Origin: Conexibacter stalactiti
GTDB taxonomy: Bacteria > Actinomycetota > Thermoleophilia > Solirubrobacterales > Solirubrobacteraceae
DNA length: 64,000 nt
Direction: 5' to 3' (one strand)
Assembly: GCF_035967765.1 (NCBI RefSeq)
Contig: NZ_JAYWIT010000017.1
Under the pieces are notes generated by a model. It did not search any database and was not told the origin of the DNA. It worked only from the letters and a program-made list of their open reading frames with translations. The position numbers and the translations under genes are program-made. Positions 7,825 through 15,248 of this stretch are shown here, piece after piece; within the stretch, counting starts at the first letter, position 1, and every line of letters begins with the position of its first letter.

Positions 7825-8763
7825 ATGAAGGCGGCGACGATTCGCGACGGCAGACTGCTCTTCGAAGAGCATCAGGATCCCGAGCCCGGCGCGGGCGAGG
7901 TGCTGGTGCGCGTGCGCGCGGCAGGCCTCAACGGGGCCGACATCCTGCAGCGGCGCGGCCTCTATCCCGCCCCGCCCGGCGCGCCTCAGGATATTCCCGG
8001 GATGGAGCTGGCCGGCGAGGTCGCCCTGCTCGGCCACGGCGCGACCCGCTTCGCGCCCGGTGCGCGCGTGATGGCCGTCGTCGGCGGCGGCGCACAGGCG
8101 GAGCTGGCGGTCGTCCATGAGCGGCTGCTGATGCCCGTGCCCGACCAGCTCGACTGGCCGGCCGCCGGCGGCTTCCCGGAGGTCTTCACGGTCGCCCACG
8201 ACGCGCTGATCACGCAGGCCGCGCTGGCGCCCGGCGAGCGGCTGCTCGTGCACGGCGCCGCCGGCGGCGTCGGCACCGCGGCGATCCAGCTCGGCCACGC
8301 GCTCGGCGCGCGCGTCACGGCGACCGTCCGCAACGCCGAGCTGCGCGAGCAGGTCGCCGCGCTCGGCACGACCGTGATCGCGCCCGAGGGCTTCGGTGAG
8401 CACGGTCCCTTCGACGTGATCCTGGAGCTGGTCGGGGCGCCGAACCTCGCTGAGAACGTCAACGCGCTCGCGACCGGCGGGCGTATCGCCGTGATCGGGA
8501 TCGGCGCCGGTGCCAAGGGCGACCTCCACCTCGGCGCGCTGATGGGCAAGCGCGCCCGCGTGATGGGCTCGACGCTGCGGGCGCGGCCGCTGGAGGAGAA
8601 GGCGCTCGCCGCGCGGCTGGTCGAGCGCCACGTGCTGCCGCAGGTGGAGAGCGGCGCACTGCGCGTGCCCGTCGCCGCGACATATCCGCTCGCGGAGGCC
8701 GAGGCCGCCTACGAGCGCTTCGCCGCCGGCGGCAAGCTCGGCAAGATCGTCCTGCTGCCGTAG
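7825..8763 (+). CDS. NADPH:quinone oxidoreductase (zinc-free MDR family)
   Basis: This 312-residue protein starts MKAATIRDGRLLFEEH. It is a medium-chain dehydrogenase/reductase of the quinone oxidoreductase type. AAGLNGADILQRRGLYP matches the family signature, DIPGMELAGEV follows, and HGAAGGVGTAAIQLGHAL is the NADPH-binding Rossmann loop. Catalytic and structural zinc cysteines are absent, as expected for this branch. The C-terminus GGKLGKIVLLP is typical. The frame stays open upstream to 7519, but the conserved N-terminus fixes the start at ATG 7825. It probably reduces quinones or other alpha,beta-unsaturated carbonyls in the cytosol. Confidence 0.9.
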   Translation: MKAATIRDGRLLFEEHQDPEPGAGEVLVRVRAAGLNGADILQRRGLYPAPPGAPQDIPGMELAGEVALLGHGATRFAPGARVMAVVGGGAQAELAVVHERLLMPVPDQLDWPAAGGFPEVFTVAHDALITQAALAPGERLLVHGAAGGVGTAAIQLGHALGARVTATVRNAELREQVAALGTTVIAPEGFGEHGPFDVILELVGAPNLAENVNALATGGRIAVIGIGAGAKGDLHLGALMGKRARVMGSTLRARPLEEKALAARLVERHVLPQVESGALRVPVAATYPLAEAEAAYERFAAGGKLGKIVLLP

Positions 8764-8864
8764 GCAGGGCCGGGCGCTCGGGCCGCGAGGTCGGGTTAGC
8801 CCCAGGGCGAGGACGGGAGCAGGTCCCATTCCACCGCCGCACCCGCGGGCATAAGGTGCTGAGC

Positions 8865-9659
8865 GTGCCCAGAACGAGCCGCACCGGCCTCTCCAAGCCC
8901 TTCATCGTCGTCAGCGTCCTCGTCGGCGCCTTCTTCGTCGCCTACGCCGCGCTCTTCTTCGCCGCGGTGACCGTCCACCGCGAGGACAGCACGACGCAGA
9001 CCTACGCCGACGTCGAGCACCTGCGCGTGAAGGGCGGCAACGGCGACATCACCGTGATCGCCGAGCAGCGCGCCGACGTGCAGGTGATCGCGCACCGCGA
9101 GTGGAGCCTCGCCGAGCCCGACATCGAGCAGGGCTTTCGCGACGGCCAGCTGGAGCTGTCCGGCGGCTGCGGCTTCATCGGATCGATCGGCCCCTCCGGC
9201 TGCGAGACCGACTTCGAGCTGCGCGTGCCGCGCGAGCTGACGGTCGACGTGCGCGGCTCGTCCGGCGACGTGACGGCGCGCGACCTCGCCGCCGACGCCT
9301 ATCTCGGCACCAGCTCGGGCGACGTGGACGCGATCGACGTGACCGGCCCGTTGCGCGTCGGCGTCTCCTCCGGCGACGTGACGGTCGAGGGCTACGGCGG
9401 GGAGGACGTCAGAGTCCACGCCAGCAGCGGCGACGTCGTCGTGCGCACCCGCACCGCTCCTGAGTGGATCGAGGCGGTCGCCTCCTCCGGCGACGTGACG
9501 ATCGCCGTGCCCGGCACCGTCGCCTACGACGTCGTCACCGACGTCTCCTCGGGAGACCAGTCAGTCGACGTCGACCAGTCGCGCGACGCGCCTCGCCGGA
9601 TCGACGCGCGCACCTCCTCAGGGGACGTGCGCGTCGTGCGGCTCGGCGACGCGCGTTAG
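8865..9659 (+). CDS. membrane-anchored DUF4097-like SSGDV-repeat protein
   Basis: This protein of about 264 residues has an N-terminal membrane segment (FIVVSVLVGAFFVAYAAL) and an extracytoplasmic beta-rich domain. The short unit S-S-G-D-V recurs about six times at roughly 20-25 residue intervals, as in DUF4097/DUF2807 parallel beta-helix-like proteins. One pair of cysteines (GGCGF, SGCET) may form a disulfide. AAGG lies 8 bases before GTG 8865; GTG 8856 is an alternative start. In Firmicutes such proteins often sit with stress regulators, but no regulator is adjacent here. Function is unknown. Confidence 0.75.
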   Translation: MPRTSRTGLSKPFIVVSVLVGAFFVAYAALFFAAVTVHREDSTTQTYADVEHLRVKGGNGDITVIAEQRADVQVIAHREWSLAEPDIEQGFRDGQLELSGGCGFIGSIGPSGCETDFELRVPRELTVDVRGSSGDVTARDLAADAYLGTSSGDVDAIDVTGPLRVGVSSGDVTVEGYGGEDVRVHASSGDVVVRTRTAPEWIEAVASSGDVTIAVPGTVAYDVVTDVSSGDQSVDVDQSRDAPRRIDARTSSGDVRVVRLGDAR

Positions 9660-9710
9660 CGGCGCGTGCGGGGCGCGGCGCGGTGAACCCGCTTCCCGCG
9701 GCGCAACGCG

Positions 9711-9893
9711 CTACTCAGCCGGCGATGGCGCCGCGTCCTCAGCCGCGTCGGGCAGCTCCTCGGCTGCGTGGACGGTGCAGAGCGCGGGGCCGCCGCTCTC
9801 CAGCACGGCCTGCTGCTCGGCGGTCGTCAATCTGACGCCGCACACCTCGCACGTGTCGCCGACCGTCTCGAGCGTGTGCTCTTCGAGGTCCAT
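9711..9893 (-). CDS. small zinc-ribbon-like protein
   Basis: This 60-residue acidic protein has CEVCGVRLT followed 20 residues later by CTVH, suggesting a C-x2-C...C-x2-H metal site. The tail is Ala/Glu/Asp-rich. It lies 27 bases downstream of the UDG-like gene on the same strand. GC3 pattern and position support a real gene, but the start has no strong ribosome-binding site. No function can be assigned. Confidence 0.6.
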   Translation of the reverse strand: MDLEEHTLETVGDTCEVCGVRLTTAEQQAVLESGGPALCTVHAAEELPDAAEDAAPSPAE

Positions 9894-9920
9894 GGCGGCG
9901 GTGTACCCGCCGTGGGCCGC

Positions 9921-10577
9921 TTAGTAAGGCGGCAGGTCGGCGTACCAGTCGCCGAGCACTTTGAAGGCCCGCCAGAAGGCGCGCTTGGCGCCCTCCTCGT
10001 CGAGCGCGTCGTCGATGTTCGGCACGTACAGCGCCTCGATCGACGGCGTCAGCTGCTGCAGCACGCCCGGCTCGGCCTCGACGCGGCGTGCGAGCGGGAT
10101 CTCCAGCTCGTTGAGCACGTCGAGCGCCTCGTCGCCCATCACGACGACGATCTTCGGCTGCACGATCGCCAGCTCCTCGACGATCCGCTCGACGCAGGCC
10201 GGGTCGGCGAGCGTCGGATCGGTCACCGGGCACTTGACGCAGAGCGTGCCGTAGACGGCCAGCGGATCGATCTGGAGCCGCTTGAGCGACTTCATCAGCG
10301 CGCCGCCGGAGCGACCGTAGAAGGCGACGCCCTCCTCGACTTCAGACGGGCGCGGCTGGTACTTCAGCATGAAGACGTCGGCCTGCGGGTGGCCCGAGCC
10401 CAGCACGGGCATCAGGTTGCCGCGCGGGCAGTGGGGACATTCCTGCAACTCGCGCGTGAGCTGGTTCAGCTCGCGGATCGCTCGCTCGAGGTACTTCTCG
10501 CGGATCTCGTCATCTGTGGTCACGGGCATGCTCTGGGGAAGATTGGACGCGTCCACACCTTCTCCCTGCCCGTGCAT
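9921..10577 (-). CDS. uracil-DNA glycosylase superfamily protein with Fe-S cysteines
   Basis: This 218-residue protein resembles family 4/5 uracil-DNA glycosylases. It has CPHC near residue 42, the segment GVAFYGRSGGALMKSL (equivalent to GxPFxGxAG), CVKCP and DPACVERIVEEL, and IVVVMGDEAL. The four cysteines match those that bind [4Fe-4S] in the family. The catalytic motif GExPGxxED is replaced by LKYQPRPSEVEEG, so glycosylase activity is doubtful. ATG 10577 overlaps the stop of the upstream glycosyltransferase-PHP gene (TGATG), implying translational coupling. An in-frame ATG at 10529 is an alternative start. Confidence 0.75.
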   Translation of the reverse strand: MHGQGEGVDASNLPQSMPVTTDDEIREKYLERAIRELNQLTRELQECPHCPRGNLMPVLGSGHPQADVFMLKYQPRPSEVEEGVAFYGRSGGALMKSLKRLQIDPLAVYGTLCVKCPVTDPTLADPACVERIVEELAIVQPKIVVVMGDEALDVLNELEIPLARRVEAEPGVLQQLTPSIEALYVPNIDDALDEEGAKRAFWRAFKVLGDWYADLPPY

Positions 10578-12493
10578 CAGGACTTGCGAACCGCGCGCCG
10601 CACGCGTGCCTCCCGTACGCCTCTGCGCGCGGGGGGCGGCGTCGCCTTCGTCTGGAGGAACTTCAGCGCCTGCACGTACAGCAGGCTGGCCGGCGTGCGG
10701 ATCACGTCGGCCTCCCGCAGCGACTCCATGAACTCGTCGGGACCGTCGAAGTCGGGCATCCGGATGCGGACCGATCCGAGCCCCTGCGCGACGTGCGCGT
10801 CGGAGCCGGCGCCGGCCGGGACGCGGTACTTGGCGGCGAAGCGGACGGCCTCCTCGTTGAACTCGTGGATCGCGATCCGCGGGTTGAAGACCTCGATCGC
10901 GTCGACGTCGTCGAGCACCGCCAGCAGGTGCTCGTAGTCGGGCACGGAGTGCATCCGGTCGAATGGGTGGGGGACGTAGACGAGGCCGCCCTGGCGCTTG
11001 ATCTCGGCGATCGTCGCCTCGAGCGACAGCCCGCGCGGGATCAGCTCTCTGAGGAAGAGGCCGATCACCTCGCCCTGGTCCTTCGTCTTGACCTCCTCGC
11101 CGACGATCACCTTGATCCCGTCGGCCTTGGCCTGCGCCTCCAGCGCACCGGAGATCTCGTTGTGGTCGGTGACGGCGATCGCGCCGAGCCCTCTCGCCTT
11201 CGCCTGCGCCAGCAGCACCTCGACCGGTGTCGCGCAGTCGCCCGAGTGGTCGGTGTGCATGTGCAGGTCGACGTCGATCAGCGGCCGCGCGGCGACCTTC
11301 GCGCGCAGCACGGGATCGCCGCGTCTGTCGTGGCGGCGGGCGATCAACCCGCCGTAGACCTGCTCCAGCTCGTCGACGACGCGCGACCACGTCAGCCGCT
11401 CGCGCAGCGGCGTCGCGCCCTCGCGCAGCCGCCGCCGCAGCTCGGGCTCGCGCACCAGGCGCGTCAGCTGCGCCGTCAGCGTCTCGACGTCGCCGGGCTC
11501 GAACAGCAGCCCCGCGCCCTCCTCGACCAGCTCCTCGTAGACCGGCAGGCGTGAGACGACCGGGACGGCGCCGGCCGCGACGGCGTCGAGCAGCCCGCTC
11601 GGCACCGGCACGGCGCCGGAGGACGCGCGCACGGCGACGTCGGCGCGCGCCAGCAGCGATGCCTCGTCGCTCTCCTCCGGCCCGACGAAGGCGACCCGCT
11701 CGCGCAGCTCGCCGCGCAGCGCTCCGGGCGGCTGCAGCCCGCTCGGCGACCAGACGGTCGCGTGCCACGGCTGGTCGAGCGGCAGTCTGCGCAACGCGCG
11801 CAGGAAGGTGCGGATGGCCGGGCGCTCCTCATCGGAGATCAGCACCAGCTCGGGAACCGCGCTCATCCGGTCGTTGCGGGCCTCCTCGCGCGGCGCGTCG
11901 GCGCCAGGCAGGATCACCCCGTAGTCGGCCGGGAACCAGCGGCAGAGCTGCTCACGGGTCGCCTCGTAGGAGGCGATGCGGGCGTCGAGGCGGCCGAGGA
12001 ACAGCTCGACCACGCGGCGCGCGACCTGCGTCGAGAGGACGCGCTCGGTCGTCGAGTGGAAGGAGCCGACGTTGAGCGCGCGCGAATGGCGCAGCGCGGC
12101 GCTGGCGGCGCTCGGCGCGAACGGCTCGTGGATGTGGGCGAGGTCGAGCGGCGCGGTCGTGAACAGCTGCTCGATCGTGCGGGCGACGTCGATCGGCAGC
12201 GAGACGGCGCGCTTGCGCGACGGCTGGAACGGCAGCACCTCGCCGACGCCGAGCAGCCGCGGCACGCCGTCGCCGGTTCCCTCCAGCAGCGCGGCGGGGT
12301 GCTCGCGCGCGGCGCGGATCGCTCTGCGCGACTCCCGCACGAGCGCGCCGGACTGCGACGGCGCGACGATCAGGACCTGATGCCCGCGCGCCGCCAGCTC
12401 GTCGGCCACGCGCGCGACGGCGCGATTGACGTCGTGCGGCGCCTCCCAGGCGTAGGGCGTGACCTGGGCAATGGCGAAGCGTCCCTCTGACAC
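10577..12493 (-). CDS. PimA-like GT4 glycosyltransferase fused to a PHP phosphoesterase domain
   Basis: Starting at GTG 12493 the protein has 638 residues. Residues 1-385 are a group-1 (GT4, GT-B) transferase. The opening RFAIAQVTPYAWEAPHDVNR, HIHEP at 120-124 and FHSTT around 146 all resemble mycobacterial PimA. Residues 405-600 form a complete PHP metal site: HMH 411-413, TDHNE at 442-446, GEE at 465-467, HPFDR from 509 and GSDAH ending at 567. The GT4 E-x7-E catalytic pair looks altered to V-x7-D (segment ending LLDAVAAG). No signal peptide is present. It lies downstream of ino1 past a hairpin and is coupled to the UDG-like gene. I infer a role in inositol-lipid or polysaccharide chemistry; the donor is unknown. 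Confidence 0.8.
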   Translation of the reverse strand: MSEGRFAIAQVTPYAWEAPHDVNRAVARVADELAARGHQVLIVAPSQSGALVRESRRAIRAAREHPAALLEGTGDGVPRLLGVGEVLPFQPSRKRAVSLPIDVARTIEQLFTTAPLDLAHIHEPFAPSAASAALRHSRALNVGSFHSTTERVLSTQVARRVVELFLGRLDARIASYEATREQLCRWFPADYGVILPGADAPREEARNDRMSAVPELVLISDEERPAIRTFLRALRRLPLDQPWHATVWSPSGLQPPGALRGELRERVAFVGPEESDEASLLARADVAVRASSGAVPVPSGLLDAVAAGAVPVVSRLPVYEELVEEGAGLLFEPGDVETLTAQLTRLVREPELRRRLREGATPLRERLTWSRVVDELEQVYGGLIARRHDRRGDPVLRAKVAARPLIDVDLHMHTDHSGDCATPVEVLLAQAKARGLGAIAVTDHNEISGALEAQAKADGIKVIVGEEVKTKDQGEVIGLFLRELIPRGLSLEATIAEIKRQGGLVYVPHPFDRMHSVPDYEHLLAVLDDVDAIEVFNPRIAIHEFNEEAVRFAAKYRVPAGAGSDAHVAQGLGSVRIRMPDFDGPDEFMESLREADVIRTPASLLYVQALKFLQTKATPPPARRGVREARVRRAVRKS

Positions 12494-12521
12494 GGTCCGG
12501 AGGATAGTCCCCCAAGAACGA

Positions 12522-12549
12522 GAATGGCCCGCCAGTTGGCGGGCCATTC
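12522..12549 (-). terminator. intrinsic terminator after ino1
   Basis: Perfect 12-bp arms, GAATGGCCCGCC and GGCGGGCCATTC, flank a 4-base loop. On the minus strand the hairpin is followed by a T-rich TCTCGTTCTT. It lies 25 bases past the ino1 stop and 29 bases before the glycosyltransferase-PHP start, so it should limit read-through between them. Confidence 0.75.
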
Positions 12550-12573
12550 GATGCTGCGAAGTGGCGGTGAGGC

Positions 12574-13740
12574 CTACGCCTCGGCCGTCTTCGGCGCGGT
12601 CGCGCCGGTCGGGGCGGTGCCGACTCTCTTGCCGTACTCGGCGATGAACGACTCGGTGTCGTTGCGCGCCTCGTCGTCGGGCCGCTGGTTGTGCGGCGAC
12701 TTCATCAGGTACGAGCTGGGGCCGTCGAGCTGGCCGCCGACGCCGTGGTTGAGCGCCAGCTTGCAGCAGCGCACGGCGTCGGTGACGATGCCGGCCGAGT
12801 TCGGCGAGTCCCACACCTCGAGCTTCAGCTCGGCGATCAGCGGGACGTCGCCGAACGCTCTGCCCTCGAGGCGGATGTGGGCCCACTTGCGGTCCGTCAG
12901 CCACGGCACGTAGTCCGACGGACCGACGTGCACGTCTCTGGCGGGCAGATCGATGCCGGCGACCGAGGTCACGGCGTTCGTCTTGGAGATCTTCTTCGAC
13001 TCGAGACGCTCGCGCTCGAGCATGTTGAAGAAGTCCATGTTGCCGCCGACGTTGAGCTGCGAGGTGTGCTCGAGCTTGACGCCGCGCTCATGGAAGAGGC
13101 GCGCGAGGTTGCGGTGCGTGATCGTGGCGCCGACCTGCGACTTGATGTCGTCGCCGACGATCGGGAGGTTCGCTCTCTTGAAGCGGTCGTCCCAGTAGTC
13201 CTCGCTGGCGATGAAGACGGGGATGCAGTTGACGAAGCCGCAGCCGGCCTCGATGACCTGCTCCACGTACCACTTCGTCGCCTGCTCTGAGCCCACCGGC
13301 AGGTAGGAGACGACGACGTCGGTCTTCGTGTCCTTGAGGATCTGGACGATGTCGGCCGTCGGGCCGTCGGCCTTTCTGATCTTCTGCGACAGGTACTTGC
13401 CGAGCCCGTCGTGCGTCATGCCACGCTGGACGGTGACGCCGATTCTCGGGACGTCGGCGAACTTGATCGTGTCGTTCTGACCCGACCAGATCGCCTCGGA
13501 GAGATCCTTGCCCACCTTGTCCGCGTCGATGTCGAACGCGGCCGTGAACTCGATGTCTCTGACGTGGTAGCCGCCGAGGTCCACGTGCATGAGGCCGGGG
13601 ACGCGCTCGTTCGGATCGGCGTCTCTGTAGTACTGGACGCCCTGGATGAACGAGTTGGCGCAGTTCCCGACGCCGATGATGGCGACGCGGACCTTGTCGG
13701 CCTGGTACCGGCTCGCGCCGTTGGTGGAAGCGTTGCTCAC
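12574..13740 (-). CDS. ino1: inositol-3-phosphate synthase
   Basis: This 388-residue cytosolic enzyme isomerises glucose 6-phosphate to 1L-myo-inositol 1-phosphate using NAD. VRVAIIGVGNCANSFIQGV is the NAD-binding loop. Further conserved blocks are FDIDADKVGKDL, VVSYLPVGSEQATK, FVNCIPVFIAS, QVGATITHRNLARLF, NVGGNMDFFNML and the DSPNSAGIVTDAVR segment. This is the short actinobacterial/archaeal form (about 360-390 residues), not the 500-residue eukaryotic one. The C-terminus adds an Ala/Thr-rich tail. It lies 57 bases downstream of the CDP-alcohol phosphatidyltransferase gene, whose likely co-substrate it makes. Confidence 0.95.
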   Translation of the reverse strand: MSNASTNGASRYQADKVRVAIIGVGNCANSFIQGVQYYRDADPNERVPGLMHVDLGGYHVRDIEFTAAFDIDADKVGKDLSEAIWSGQNDTIKFADVPRIGVTVQRGMTHDGLGKYLSQKIRKADGPTADIVQILKDTKTDVVVSYLPVGSEQATKWYVEQVIEAGCGFVNCIPVFIASEDYWDDRFKRANLPIVGDDIKSQVGATITHRNLARLFHERGVKLEHTSQLNVGGNMDFFNMLERERLESKKISKTNAVTSVAGIDLPARDVHVGPSDYVPWLTDRKWAHIRLEGRAFGDVPLIAELKLEVWDSPNSAGIVTDAVRCCKLALNHGVGGQLDGPSSYLMKSPHNQRPDDEARNDTESFIAEYGKRVGTAPTGATAPKTAEA

Positions 13741-13797
13741 TTGGGGTGTTTCCTCCTGAAGGATGCTGTCGGGAAAGACCCCGACGAAAGCCGGTGG

Positions 13798-14454
13798 TTA
13801 CACGGACGGCGCGGATCTCGCCGCGCCGGCCATCTGTCTGCGCACGTGGAAGATGCGCTGGAAGGTCGTGAAGACCGTGAGCACGGCGAGCACGTAGACG
13901 GCCGGCGCCAGCAGCTCGAAGTCGCCGAGACCGGCGCCCTTGGCGAACAGCAGGCCGACGGAGAGGATCACGACGCGGATCGCGCGGCTGGCGATGCCGA
14001 CCTTGCACTCGATCCCGAGCGCCTCGGCGCGGGCGCGGGTGTAGGAGACCATCAGCGAGAAGAGGACCGCGACGACGACTGCTGCGACGGCGAGGTCGTC
14101 GCCCTGCGTCGAGAAGTACCAGGCGACCGCGGTCAGGACGATCCCTTCCTCTATGCGGTCGAGCGTCGAGTCGAGGAAGGCGCCGAACGGCGTGCCCTTG
14201 CCCGACATGCGCGAGTAGCGGCCGTCGAGCGTGTCCATCACCGAACCGAGGATGAAGGCGACGCCGGCGAGGAAGAAGTACTCCTGCCACACCAGCACGG
14301 CGGCGATCACGTTGCCGACGAGACCGGTCAGCGAGATCGCGTTCGGCGTCAGGCGCGAGTCGATCAGCTTGTTGCGAACCGTCTCGGACAGCTCGCCGCG
14401 GGCGCGCGGCTCGCCGCCGCGGCGGCGGCCGTCCCCGGGCGACTCTGTCGACAT
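13798..14454 (-). CDS. pgsA: CDP-alcohol phosphatidyltransferase, probable phosphatidylinositol-phosphate synthase
   Basis: This 218-residue polytopic membrane protein carries the family signature as DTLDGRYSR, then FGAFLDSTLDR, matching DxxDGxxAR-x8-GxxxDxxxD with Ala replaced by Ser. About five hydrophobic segments follow a charged N-terminus. The family condenses CDP-diacylglycerol with an alcohol phosphate. Because ino1 follows directly, I infer inositol 1-phosphate as acceptor, as in mycobacterial PgsA1, but glycerol 3-phosphate cannot be excluded from sequence alone. ATG 14454 overlaps the stop of the PAP2 gene (TGATG), indicating coupling. Confidence 0.85.
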   Translation of the reverse strand: MSTESPGDGRRRGGEPRARGELSETVRNKLIDSRLTPNAISLTGLVGNVIAAVLVWQEYFFLAGVAFILGSVMDTLDGRYSRMSGKGTPFGAFLDSTLDRIEEGIVLTAVAWYFSTQGDDLAVAAVVVAVLFSLMVSYTRARAEALGIECKVGIASRAIRVVILSVGLLFAKGAGLGDFELLAPAVYVLAVLTVFTTFQRIFHVRRQMAGAARSAPSV

Positions 14455-15239
14455 CAGGCGGTCGCCTCGGCGCGGGCCTGGCCGAACGACCATGCCTGCG
14501 GACGCCAGCGCGCCAGCAGCTGCTGCGACAGCAGCGCGGAGGCACCGGCCACGGCGGCGCCGAGGACGGCGTCGAAGATGTAGTGGTTGCCGGTCGCGAC
14601 GACCACGAACATGACGAGGAACGGGTACAGGAACCAGGCCACCTTGAGCGGCTTCGGCTTGACCAGCCGGGCCATCGGCCAGCCGATCATCAGCGCGAAG
14701 CAGCAGTGCATCGACGGCACCGCGGCGTACATGTTCAGCAGCGCGGAGACCGGCTCGTTCTCGACGCGCACGCCGGTGAAGGCGGCGACGGTGTCGCTGA
14801 AGCCCCACTCGGGCATCAGCCGCGGCGGCGCCGTCGGGAACATCGCGTAGCCGACCAGCGCGAACGCCATCGCGATCATGAACATGTTCCGCACGAAGTA
14901 GAAGGCCTCGTTGCGGAAGAGGTAGATGAAGGCGAGCGAGCCGACGGTCACGACGAAGTGGCTGTTGAGGTACATCCACGCCGCGAAGTCGGAGATCCAT
15001 CCGGTCGAGGAGGCCCACGACTGGATGCTCGGCTCGATGAACACGTTGAGGCTGTGCTCGAGGTTGATGATCTTCGTCGCGTTCCACGCGGCGACCGCGG
15101 CCTTGCCGTCGGCGATGCCGCGGACCATCTGGTAGCCGTAGTAGGCGACTGCGAAGAGCAGCAGCTGGCGGAGAAGGTCGCCGACCCCGTGGGGGAGCAC
15201 CCGCTGCTCGAAGTTGCGAAGCGATCGGATCATGCGCAA
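14454..15239 (-). CDS. PAP2-superfamily membrane phosphatase/phosphotransferase
   Basis: This integral membrane protein of about 261 residues has roughly six hydrophobic helices. The PAP2 motifs are divergent but readable: FPTAPPRLMPE (motif 1), AVPSMHCCFALMIGW (motif 2, PSxH) and TGNHYIFDAVLGA (motif 3, HxxxD). The PSMHC form resembles the branch containing Aur1/Ipt1-type inositol phosphotransferases. AGGA lies 7 bases before TTG 15239; ATG 15233 is an alternative start. It overlaps the phosphatidyltransferase gene, so a role in removing phosphate from phosphatidylinositol phosphate is an attractive inference. Confidence 0.8.
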   Translation of the reverse strand: MRMIRSLRNFEQRVLPHGVGDLLRQLLLFAVAYYGYQMVRGIADGKAAVAAWNATKIINLEHSLNVFIEPSIQSWASSTGWISDFAAWMYLNSHFVVTVGSLAFIYLFRNEAFYFVRNMFMIAMAFALVGYAMFPTAPPRLMPEWGFSDTVAAFTGVRVENEPVSALLNMYAAVPSMHCCFALMIGWPMARLVKPKPLKVAWFLYPFLVMFVVVATGNHYIFDAVLGAAVAGASALLSQQLLARWRPQAWSFGQARAEATA

Positions 15240-15248
15240 ACGCGCATC

